Positions 10,895 through 19,702 of a stretch of 64,000 bases of DNA are shown piece by piece. A program made the position numbers and the translations under genes. Location of the stretch: assembly GCA_938045475.1 (NCBI GenBank), contig CALIML010000017.1:17657-81656 (forward strand), read 5' to 3'. This DNA is from an uncultured Sulfolobales archaeon. Its GTDB lineage: Archaea; Thermoproteota; Thermoprotei_A; Sulfolobales; Desulfurococcaceae. Numbering within the stretch: the first letter of the stretch is position 1; each line of letters starts with the position of its first letter. Below the pieces are notes generated by a model that ran no database searches, was not told the DNA's origin, and was given only the letters and a program-made list of their open reading frames with translations.

Positions 10895-11035
10895 GTATTT
10901 GTTTTTCCATTAGCAGGATTAGCCCCATCTGTGGAGCCTCCTGATTCATCCACGGGGCGTGGGGCCGGGTTGAGTCCAACGCCACAGGGCCCCCATCTGC
11001 ACATACTTTCTGTAGAGCAGATCGCAGTCTCCAAG
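10895..11035 (-). pseudogene. Short relic resembling a TnpB (IS200/605-IS607) C-terminal tail
   Basis: Two minus-strand frames stay open through a GC-rich patch: CRWGPCGVGLNPAPRPVDESGGSTDGAN and KVCADGGPVALDSTRPHAPWMNQEAPQMGL. Both resemble OrfB/TnpB tails from memory. Confidence 0.4.
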
Positions 11036-11089
11036 CTTAGTTTACAAATACCCATAGGTATCTATGTTTATCGTTATATAGAGTGCAGC

Positions 11090-12136
11090 CTACTTAACTT
11101 CCATCAATGATTCCTTAGCTGCCTTAATGTTTAATGCTGACTCAGCTATGCCGTTGCTATAACGCATTATTCTCCTAATGCTGTCGTGCATCATTATGCT
11201 TGTAACTCTTTCGCCTGGGGTCACCTCTTGATCAACCATGATCTTGTCGAACACTACTTCGCGCAGATCCTTTAATGACTTTGCGCTAATGCTTATAACT
11301 TCTTCAGCGATCTTTCTGTGGAGCTTGTATACTGAATCCATTGCTGTATTGAAGATCTCCAGAGCTTTTTCGCCGAAGCCCGCTAATTCATCACAGTACT
11401 TACACACAGCTGGCCTAATGTAGGTGAGCCTGGCTATGTTTACAGAGTGATCAGCTATTCTCTCCATGTTTCTCGCCAATATTCTATAGTTAAGTGCTTC
11501 AACTGAGCTCGTCAACCCTAGAGACTCCATTACTCTAAAGTCTAGTAGAGCTATGGATAGCTGTCTAGCTATAACGAAGTGGAATCTATCCACTTCATCA
11601 TCTCTTTGAATAACTGCTTCAGCCATATCAGTATTCGTAGCTTTAAATGCTTTAACAGCGTCTGAAAGCATATTGTTCACTATTAAGTGCACTCTTCTTA
11701 AAGCCTTCATTAATGGCAGCTCCTCTAGATCTAGGAGGACTTTGAATACTATGCTGTTAAAAGTTTCATCTATGACTTCTATTCCTGCAAGCTTTGACCT
11801 AGCCAGCTTCTTCATTTCATTAATTAGCTTAGGTAATCCAGGCGCGTTCTCCGGCATGACTACTTTTATTGTACTATATCCAGCCAAGTATCCAGCTATC
11901 ACAATCCTGAAGACTTCATCTAGGCTTACATCGGGGCTCAGCACTTTCACTTCAGTACTTAATTGCTGAGCCTCAACAATTGATGGAGCTACAATTAGCA
12001 TATTGCCGTGCCTATAGACCGTCACGTAGTCGCCTGGCCTCATTCCAAGCGAATCAACCCACTCCTTGGGTAGAGTAACTATGTATGATGATGAACCAGT
12101 TTTCTGAATCCTCCTCCTTTCAACCATGGATTTCAC
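11090..12136 (-). CDS. AbrB/SpoVT-type DNA-binding + PhoU-domain regulator
   Basis: N-terminal RIQKTGSSSYIVTLPKEWVDSLGMRPGDYVTV (AbrB-like); C-terminal PhoU-like helices (NRILARNMERIADHSVNIAR). Confidence 0.85.
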   Translation of the reverse strand: MKSMVERRRIQKTGSSSYIVTLPKEWVDSLGMRPGDYVTVYRHGNMLIVAPSIVEAQQLSTEVKVLSPDVSLDEVFRIVIAGYLAGYSTIKVVMPENAPGLPKLINEMKKLARSKLAGIEVIDETFNSIVFKVLLDLEELPLMKALRRVHLIVNNMLSDAVKAFKATNTDMAEAVIQRDDEVDRFHFVIARQLSIALLDFRVMESLGLTSSVEALNYRILARNMERIADHSVNIARLTYIRPAVCKYCDELAGFGEKALEIFNTAMDSVYKLHRKIAEEVISISAKSLKDLREVVFDKIMVDQEVTPGERVTSIMMHDSIRRIMRYSNGIAESALNIKAAKESLMEVK

Positions 12137-12383
12137 CAGTATTGTACGTACTATACTATACGTGGGAGTACTTATGCAAATGGATATATAAATATTACCT
12201 CCATAATCATATGTATGAATTCGATCTATAGGGTAAGCGGATTTAATTGATATAATTGATTCTTTATATCAATATACAATCGGTATTTCTAACAATATTT
12301 CTGATTACTGCATCTATGCTCCCCCAATTCATTTAACTGTCAATAAATTTATATAGGGAGAGAATGTTGTGTGACTTACTATA

Positions 12384-12388
12384 GGGTG
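12384..12388 (+). promoter_or_regulatory. Shine-Dalgarno-like GGGTG, 6 nt upstream of ATG 12395
   Basis: GGGTG TCAGGG ATG; complementary to the archaeal anti-SD core CACC(TCC). Confidence 0.55.
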
Positions 12389-12394
12389 TCAGGG

Positions 12395-13520
12395 ATGAGT
12401 CTTTAGCTATAGCAGTGATTACATAGAGAGGCTGGCTGTAGATAAGCGCAGCTTAAGAAATATACTTGTTGAACTAAGGAAGTGGAGGGCTCCAGCCACA
12501 GTTCTCCTAAGCCTTTATGTGCCTCCGGAAAGACCTATAAGTGATGTACTTAACTTGCTTAGACAAGAGCTTTCAATAACTGATAACATTAAGTTAAAGA
12601 AGACTAGGAACGCTGTTCAAAGAGCTCTTACAGCAACTATAGATAGATTGTCAAAGATCCTTAAAGTGCCTGAAAAAGGTCTGGCAGTATTCTGTGGCGA
12701 AAACATGGATACGGGGGACTTCATATGCGTTACGCTATCCCCGCCTGAGCCAGTGCCAGTGTTCTTCTATAGAACTGACAAGGAATTCCACCTGGAGTTC
12801 CTTGAGCCAATGGTTGAAGAGAGCAATGTAATTGGTTTAATAATAGTTGAGAGAGATGCTGCTACAATAGGGTTACTTAAGGGCAATAGACTTGAAGTTC
12901 TTGACGAACTTGAAGACTACATACCTGGTAAGCACACTAAAGGAGGTCAAAGCCAGAGGAGGTACGATAGAGTCATAGAGCAAATGGTTCATGAATTCTA
13001 CAAGAGAGTTGGGGAAAGAGCTAAAGAGTACTTTGAGCCATACCTTGAAGGCGGGAAGTTAAAGGCAATACTCTTAGGAGGCCCAGCCTACGCTAAGTAC
13101 GACTTCCTAGAGGGAGACTACTTAGACTACAGGTTGAAGCAGCTTCTCATACCGAAGTTCATTGATGTAGCTTATCAAGGTGAAGTAGGCCTTAGGGAAA
13201 TGATCATTAAAGCAAATGATGTACTGAAGGAACAACAATACTTAGAGGCTCTTAAAGCTATAGATGAATTTAAACTACACTTAGTGAAGGACGATGGATT
13301 AACTATTTACGGAGATGAAGAGTTAAGAAAGGCCTTGGAGGCAGGGGCAGTGGAGAAACTCATAGTAAGTGAGGAGAGGAGCGATTTAGATGAGTGGATT
13401 GAGCTAGCTAAAAGAAGCGGTGCAAAAATCGTTGTAATAAACGATGAAATACCTGAAGGAGCCTGGGTCAATAAGACATTCGGTGGAGTAGTTGGAATAC
13501 TTAGATACAGGCTGTTTTAA
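12395..13520 (+). CDS. prf1: Archaeal peptide chain release factor aRF1; full-length product apparently needs a +1 frameshift at 12401-12407
   Basis: Body contains NIKL (NIKS-like), GKHTKGGQSQRRYDR (GGQ), CGENMDTGDF. ORF track starts at GTG 12519, but conserved N-terminal residues SYSSDYIERLAVDKRSLRNILVELRKWRAPATVLLSLYVPPERP are encoded upstream in the same frame, which has no ATG/GTG/TTG back to a TGA at 12396. ATG 12395 reads ATG AGT CTT TAG; a +1 shift at CTT-T-AGC joins the frames (about 374 aa). Confidence 0.85.
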
Positions 13521-13657
13521 CGCTTAAAACTAAAAGCTCTTCACGGAGATCTAACTCTGTTTTCAAGCAACAGCTGTTGCGCAGACCTCTTCCATGGAGA
13601 TGCTGCGGTCAATGGTTTCACGATAAAGATTTAAGTAGACACAAATAGCATTTATCG

Positions 13658-13882
13658 ATGAAGAAGCCTTATATTTTTAAGGAAGCGAAGAAGCTCTTGG
13701 GAGTTACTATGAGAACTATCTAGAGATGGGATAAGGAAAGAAAGATAAGAGTTGTTAGAACTCTCGGTGGTCGTAGGAGAATTCCGGAAAGCGAGATAAA
13801 AGGAATTCTCTGTTTAAGAGAAGAAAGAATCATCGTTGGGTACGCAAGGGTTTCTTGCTTAGCCGAGTATTATGTTTGCTAA
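13658..13882 (+). pseudogene. IS607-family TnpA (serine recombinase) N-terminal relic
   Basis: [73 protein letters not shown]: MerR-like HTH + VGYARVS, in-frame TAG, truncated after ARVS. Confidence 0.85.
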
Positions 13883-13918
13883 TGGAGGTCTATGTCTGAC
13901 GGTAGGTTTGAGTAGTAA

Positions 13919-14275
13919 TTATATTATGAGTAGGCGCGCTATTGCCTCTCTTACAGCCATGTTCACTAGCCTTACGCTGAATAGGAATTGCTGGATGCTT
14001 TTCTCGATTTCCTCAGGCGCAGCGCTCTCGTAGATTTTGCGGCGCAGTTCCCCTGCCTCCTGTTCTAGGATCACTTTCCCTTTTGAGAGGATTCTCCCAA
14101 TCCTGTCGTAAATTATTCCCTTCCCGAAAACTGGGTGCATGATTACTGCTAGAAGGGCATCCATGTCTGCGAACATTAATGAGATGATTTCATTCACTTT
14201 TGCTTCCATTGATCTAAGAGCACTAACGCCTTTGTCAAGCATATCACCATAATCCTCTTCTGTCACTAATATCAC
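13919..14275 (-). CDS. Hypothetical protein, helical
   Basis: 118 aa ORF with plausible codon usage. Confidence 0.55.
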   Translation of the reverse strand: MILVTEEDYGDMLDKGVSALRSMEAKVNEIISLMFADMDALLAVIMHPVFGKGIIYDRIGRILSKGKVILEQEAGELRRKIYESAAPEEIEKSIQQFLFSVRLVNMAVREAIARLLII

Positions 14276-14376
14276 CCTTCCACTTAAAACAGTGCGTGGT
14301 TAGGGTTTAAAAACCGCTCCTCATGGAGGAAACACTTATTCTATCGAAGTGCAGAACATATTGCTAGCGAGCTGGC

Positions 14377-14535
14377 GTGAAGCACTTTCATACATTGATT
14401 ACAGCACTGCTTGCCCTAATACTGCTTCAGCCAGCGGTTGCCGCTCAAGAGACCACTATAGTCGCTGAGCCGTATACCGTGAAGATGACTCTCTCCTCGC
14501 GGTTTCTAGGGATGTATGGCCGTATAGAAATATAA
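14377..14535 (+). CDS. Short ORF with signal peptide (possible gene remnant)
   Basis: VKHFHTLITALLALILLQPAVAAQETTIVAEPYTVKMTLSSRFLGMYGRIEI*; GTG start, classical secretion signal. Confidence 0.4.
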   Translation: MKHFHTLITALLALILLQPAVAAQETTIVAEPYTVKMTLSSRFLGMYGRIEI

Positions 14536-14672
14536 ACAACTCAAGGTTCTTCAGTGAATAGAACCCCGGTCCCCCAGACATCCCCGTGTCCCGGGGCGAG
14601 AGTGAAGGCGGGGCGGGTCTTACTCCCGGCCCACTTTTATAAATAAGAGACGGGCTAGGATAGCGATAAGAA

Positions 14673-15023
14673 TTGGGGATGCGTGCCTTGTTTTTAATAG
14701 TTTCTAAACTTCACTTTCCTATGGATGAGAGCTTGTTAGACATTGCGCTAGTAATTCCACCAACTCCGTGGGGCTATATAATTGAGGACATAGTTAGGGA
14801 AGCTGTATCAATATCAATGAAGCTGGGCGTACTAGTTAGAGTTAAGGTACTTTATTCACCCGATGATGGAATGGCTGTATTGAGCATAGGCGGCAATGAA
14901 GTAGTGTTTAGGAGAGATGGAGGAAAGGAAATAACTATTGAGACCTTAGTAGACATCATAACTATGTACTCTATTCCAACGAGTTTGACTAGGGGCGAGA
15001 ACTCGTTAATCATAGCTACGTAG
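14673..15023 (+). CDS. Hypothetical protein
   Basis: 116 aa ORF. Confidence 0.55.
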   Translation: MGMRALFLIVSKLHFPMDESLLDIALVIPPTPWGYIIEDIVREAVSISMKLGVLVRVKVLYSPDDGMAVLSIGGNEVVFRRDGGKEITIETLVDIITMYSIPTSLTRGENSLIIAT

Positions 15024-15139
15024 ATCATTAAGGGCTTTTCATCTCCCTAAGTTAAATCGCAATCAAATGAATGAAGAAGCTTAGTCCGCCTAATGATGGC
15101 GCTATAGTTAGAGGCGGCAGAGCTGCCCTCAACTCACTT

Positions 15140-16219
15140 CTATTGAGGCAAAAAACTTATTCCATCAGCGCATATTATTCCTCTTCCATTGCTCTCCCTT
15201 ACGTCAAATAAATCTCTTTGTAAGAATTGTTTTGTAACCATGATTGCCGTTAATGCGTGAAGCGTTATATTTGAAACCCCTATGCAGGACCTTCCTTTAG
15301 CTAATGCTATGTATGGTATCAGCATGTCAGCCATGTGGGCGTCAAAGGCCATACCTGTTCTGAGTTCACTTAACAACTTTACGGCGGCTTCTTCGCCAAC
15401 TTTTTCAGCTGGCTTACCTCTTTCGCCTAAAGCGTCCGCCCCTATAACGCTATTATCAGTTATTGCGTAGATAGTTATGCCACTTCCGGGACCTAGGTGA
15501 GGATCCTTAGTTGCTTCGTAGAACTCTACTTCTATCCTTGGCTTAATGCCTAGCTCCTTAAATATGAGTTCTTCAGCGCTCTTAGCTTGCCTAATTGCTA
15601 CATGGCTTGGCAGCTTTACGCTGTGACTGAGCCCTCCAATATTTCTTACTCCACCTCTCTCAATAGCATTAATGGCTATTAACGGCTCTTTAAGTCTTTC
15701 AACGCTTAATACAACTAATCCACCGCCGCGCGGATAATGCCCTCTCTTCTTTAAGTGTATTTCAATGTTTGCCCCAGTTTTTCCTAGAATGCGTTTAAAC
15801 ACAAACCTCATGTAGTCTATTGGCGGGCTATTAGATACATCGGTTCCACCGGTTATTTCAATGAGTGAATAATCCTCTGCGAATAAGAGCGCTGGCAATA
15901 ATGCTTGGATCACTAGGCTAATGCTCCCAGCTGTACCTATATTAAACCTATAGCTTCCTCCAAGCCTTCTCCTAGGCTTAAACATAAGTACTTGACTGCC
16001 TACGCTTGCTCCAACTACTTCAGCCATAGTTATGTCTGCTAAAGCTCTTACAGCAGTTAAATGCTGGGGCCTTAAGCCTGGATTGCTTCTCTTAGCCCTA
16101 ATGTTAATAATTTTTACAGGCCTCAATAGGAGCGCTGATAGGGCTAGGCTATACCTAAGTATTTGCCCTCCCCCCTCCCCCATGCTTCCATCTACTGCAA
16201 CTACTTCTTCACTGCTCAA
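15140..16219 (-). CDS. rtcA: RNA 3'-terminal phosphate cyclase
   Basis: DGSMGEGGGQILRYSLALSALL, IRAKRSNPGLRPQHLTAV, HYPRGGG. Confidence 0.95.
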   Translation of the reverse strand: MSSEEVVAVDGSMGEGGGQILRYSLALSALLLRPVKIINIRAKRSNPGLRPQHLTAVRALADITMAEVVGASVGSQVLMFKPRRRLGGSYRFNIGTAGSISLVIQALLPALLFAEDYSLIEITGGTDVSNSPPIDYMRFVFKRILGKTGANIEIHLKKRGHYPRGGGLVVLSVERLKEPLIAINAIERGGVRNIGGLSHSVKLPSHVAIRQAKSAEELIFKELGIKPRIEVEFYEATKDPHLGPGSGITIYAITDNSVIGADALGERGKPAEKVGEEAAVKLLSELRTGMAFDAHMADMLIPYIALAKGRSCIGVSNITLHALTAIMVTKQFLQRDLFDVRESNGRGIICADGISFLPQ

Positions 16220-16737
16220 TGAAGACCCCTACACAATTCCTTTACTCTTTCAACTCCGCCAATGGACTTTAAGTACTTAGCTACGGGCTCTGGAACTAGC
16301 TCCTCCCAATCACCGTTGTTTGCAATAAGGGTTCTTATCCTACTTCCATTAAATAGCTCAGGTCTATACGGATCTACTTCAATCACTCTCGCCCCAATCC
16401 ATCTATAGATCGCTTTAACGTGGGCATTGCCTGTAGCTATAGCTTCCACTTTAGGAGATAGCCCCAATGCATAGGCAGTCCACGCCAGCGGCTTATTTAT
16501 GTCTGGAACAGTTATGAGCCAAAACTTCTTTGGATCAACGCCTTTGTGCAGCAGTGCATCCCTAATCATTTCCAGTCTTTCACCAGCAGTAAATGGGTTT
16601 TGGCACGTGAAGCCCTCTTGAGCTGACCCTACAGCTATAACTACTTCATCATATTCATTGAGTAAGCTGAGTATAGCGTGTAAATGCCCCTTGTGAAATG
16701 GCTGAAACCTACCTGGGAACAAGACTCTCTTAACCAC
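16216..16737 (-). CDS. nadM: Nicotinamide-nucleotide adenylyltransferase
   Basis: LFPGRFQPFHKGHLHAI, NPFTAGERLEMI, SGSRIRTLI-like NGSRIRTLI. Confidence 0.93.
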   Translation of the reverse strand: MVKRVLFPGRFQPFHKGHLHAILSLLNEYDEVVIAVGSAQEGFTCQNPFTAGERLEMIRDALLHKGVDPKKFWLITVPDINKPLAWTAYALGLSPKVEAIATGNAHVKAIYRWIGARVIEVDPYRPELFNGSRIRTLIANNGDWEELVPEPVAKYLKSIGGVERVKELCRGLH

Positions 16738-16833
16738 TTAAGTACACCCTAGCTAGGCCAACCTTCCTTCAACACATGATTTTAAGCTGTTGAACCCCTA
16801 TTTACATCTTATTTGACTCCATGTTAAAGGGAT

Positions 16834-18792
16834 TCACCGGGCGGTGAGATTTAGTGAATCTAAGTTTGTTGGAGTATATATCCTTGTGTCTAAGCCGTAG
16901 CCCGATTTAGGTTCTTTAACTGCCCTCTTTAACAACATGGACAATGTCATTACTGCCGCCGCTTCACCGTGATTGAGGATTACGTTCCTGGGCTTTGGAT
17001 TTATGGTCTTCACGAATCTTACAAGCTCCCCTTGGTCACTGTGTCCACTAAAGCCATCTATACTATGGATCTCCATATTGACTTTAGTTACTTCAAGCTT
17101 GTTTTCAGTGCTCAGCGTCTGCAGCTCCCTTAAGCCATCCTTAATCCTCCTCCCCAAAGTCCCCTCAGCTTGATAGCCAACGAATATCAGTGAGTTCCTA
17201 TGATCGTTGGCGAGGAGCTTTAAGTACTCTACTGCAGGCCCCCCAGTCAGCATGCCTGAAGTAGCTATTATTACTGATGGCCTGTCCTCAACTATGTCCG
17301 GCCTAGCTACAGGGCCTTCAATGATCTTGAAGTACTCTGCTGTAAATGGATTCTCCCCTCTGTAGATTCTCGCTCTCAAGCCCTTACTCAAGAACTCGGG
17401 GTAGTGGGTGTGCAAAGCTGTAACTTCATTAACTAAGCCTTCAATGTATACATTCATCGGGGGCAGGAGCTTTCTCTCCATAGCGTCATTCAATATAATC
17501 ATTATTTCCTGGCCTCTCCCAACAGCGAAGACGGGTATCAACACTACGCCGCTTCTCTCAGCAGTCCTCTTAACTACATCTATTAACATTGCTTCAGCCT
17601 CCTCCCTAGACTGTTGCTTTGAAGCTCCATAAGTCGACTCCATTATTAATGTCTCTACTCGCGGAAACACGTTTTCGCTCTTCTCAAGCAACCTAGTGCT
17701 AGTGTATTTAAAGTCCCCGGTGTAAACTACGTTATGTAGCCCCGTCCCTATGTGCAAGTGAACCATGGCTGATCCAAGTATGTGTCCAGCGTTGTAGAAT
17801 GTCACTTTTACATCGGGAGCTACATCAGTCACCTCTTCATAGTCCAACGGTATGGTGTGTAGGATAGTGGATACTAAGTCTTTATCAGTGTATGGAGGGT
17901 TCTTCCCCTCCCTCTTTGCTACATCTATAAAGTCCTTGAGCATTAATGCCATTAATTCCCTAGTGGGCTTAGTGACGTAAACAGGGCCTCTGTACCCGTA
18001 TTTAAATAAGAGGGGGACTAGTCCACAGTGATCTAAGTGGGCGTGAGTTACAATTACTGCATCTAAGTCCTCGAGCCTTAAGCCCTCTACGTAGGGAGAG
18101 GCGGATTCAATGTCTTGAGCGCCCATGTTTATTCCGAAATCTACGAGAACCTTGCTTTCCTTAGTTTCTATGAGAACAGCCGATCTGCCGACCTCCATGA
18201 ATCCCCCGAGGCCGGTTACTCTCACATAGTTAGTCTTGTACATAGTCATTCTATGTATCCTCTCACCAATGAGCCTCAGGAAGTCATACCTATACCTACT
18301 TTCATCCAGCAGCTGCCTGACTATAGTGCTTAAAGTCTTAGACTCTATTGGTGAAACTCTAATTACAATAGGTCTCCAGCCAGTCTCAGCCATTATTAAA
18401 TGCCTTAAGACCGCTCCACGTCCAATCACTACTCCAGGCTTCTCAGCCCATATCCATACTTCTCCAAGCTCTTCGTCAAAATACATTGAGTTTACATCTA
18501 CTTTAGCTTCAGGTGGAGCTAGTTCAGCGATCTTCCTTCTAGCTTCCTCAGGCTTCAGTCTAGCCAACGGGTCTACTCTCACTACAACTCTTTTCTTAAG
18601 CTTCTTAGCAACATTCTTTATTAAGTCTAGTTTATCGACTATGGCAGCTCTATTCTTAATGAATACCGATATCTCGGGCCCAATGAATTCAATCCTAGTT
18701 ATACCTACTTCAGGAGGTATTTCGCTTACAAGAGTCCTAAGTATAGCAGCCCTCGATCTATCTATCGACATTAGTTTTCTCGAATTCGCCAT
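16834..18792 (-). CDS. KH-domain beta-CASP ribonuclease aCPSF1
   Basis: 652 aa; N-terminal KH region, MBL VTHAHLDHCG, ESTYGAS, GFSGHSDQGELV. Confidence 0.93.
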   Translation of the reverse strand: MANSRKLMSIDRSRAAILRTLVSEIPPEVGITRIEFIGPEISVFIKNRAAIVDKLDLIKNVAKKLKKRVVVRVDPLARLKPEEARRKIAELAPPEAKVDVNSMYFDEELGEVWIWAEKPGVVIGRGAVLRHLIMAETGWRPIVIRVSPIESKTLSTIVRQLLDESRYRYDFLRLIGERIHRMTMYKTNYVRVTGLGGFMEVGRSAVLIETKESKVLVDFGINMGAQDIESASPYVEGLRLEDLDAVIVTHAHLDHCGLVPLLFKYGYRGPVYVTKPTRELMALMLKDFIDVAKREGKNPPYTDKDLVSTILHTIPLDYEEVTDVAPDVKVTFYNAGHILGSAMVHLHIGTGLHNVVYTGDFKYTSTRLLEKSENVFPRVETLIMESTYGASKQQSREEAEAMLIDVVKRTAERSGVVLIPVFAVGRGQEIMIILNDAMERKLLPPMNVYIEGLVNEVTALHTHYPEFLSKGLRARIYRGENPFTAEYFKIIEGPVARPDIVEDRPSVIIATSGMLTGGPAVEYLKLLANDHRNSLIFVGYQAEGTLGRRIKDGLRELQTLSTENKLEVTKVNMEIHSIDGFSGHSDQGELVRFVKTINPKPRNVILNHGEAAAVMTLSMLLKRAVKEPKSGYGLDTRIYTPTNLDSLNLTAR

Positions 18793-18999
18793 AGCCTATC
18801 ACATCTATAACGGGCAATAAGGATCTCTTTCCTTAAACGATAGACTTAACGCTATTTCATAACATACGTAGGGGACTTATATACTTTCCGCTTAAACCCT
18901 TAATTTGACGCCCCCTAGCTCTCAGACTCTGCCGTAATTGATGGCTGCTCTAGATAAAATCTAGTAAGAGTGGGCCCAGGTACTGGACCCGTGATCAGG

Positions 19000-19632
19000 C
19001 TATTGATGCTTAGCTGTGTGCGCTTTGCTAATTAGAACTGTTTCCTTAGCTACTCCCTTAGAGCCTATGGTTACAACGTCTACTCCCGTCCCTGTCCACG
19101 CATCTCTCTCTACAGCTGACTTAACTGCATTTACGGCTAATTTCTTAGCTTCACCTAACTCCATGCTTCTATCGTAGTGTTGTTCAAGGACTCCTATAGC
19201 TATTGGAGATCCTGAGCCTGTTGCAACGTAGTCCTCTTCACTTAAAGTACCCAGCATATCTATGTAGTAGAGCCTTGGCGCGCTATCGTATCCCCCCAAC
19301 ACTACTTGGACTACGAATGGAATGTATCTGAGGTATATTGATAAAAGCAGTGAAATGTACGATGCAATGCTCCCAACCGATGGCTTCACACCAGTCGATA
19401 GCTCCATGTCTGATGAAACGTACTTAGCTACTTCAGTCAAGTACTGTGCATCAGCTACTAGGCCCGACATAGTCATTGCAGCGTAGTCCTTTATGAAAAC
19501 AACCTTGTCAACATATTTATGCGCTACATATACTCCAGCAGTAGCCCTCTTATCGGCTGCCAGTATAACGTGGTCGCGTAGCTTTATTCCAACAGTAGTT
19601 GTTTTCGACTCAACGCCTCTATATCTATGCAA
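19000..19632 (-). CDS. psmB: Proteasome subunit beta
   Basis: VESKTTTVGIKLRDHVILAADKRATAG; ATGSGSPIAIGVLEQ. Confidence 0.94.
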   Translation of the reverse strand: MHRYRGVESKTTTVGIKLRDHVILAADKRATAGVYVAHKYVDKVVFIKDYAAMTMSGLVADAQYLTEVAKYVSSDMELSTGVKPSVGSIASYISLLLSIYLRYIPFVVQVVLGGYDSAPRLYYIDMLGTLSEEDYVATGSGSPIAIGVLEQHYDRSMELGEAKKLAVNAVKSAVERDAWTGTGVDVVTIGSKGVAKETVLISKAHTAKHQ

Positions 19633-19702
19633 CGCATTACACCTCTGGATTCTTGATACATAGTTTTTAAGTTATATTTATTCATGGAGCGCTAGAGATT
19701 TA

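Noticed and set aside
18236-18820. 194-aa plus-strand ORF
   Set aside because: Antisense to aCPSF1, with shadow-type composition.
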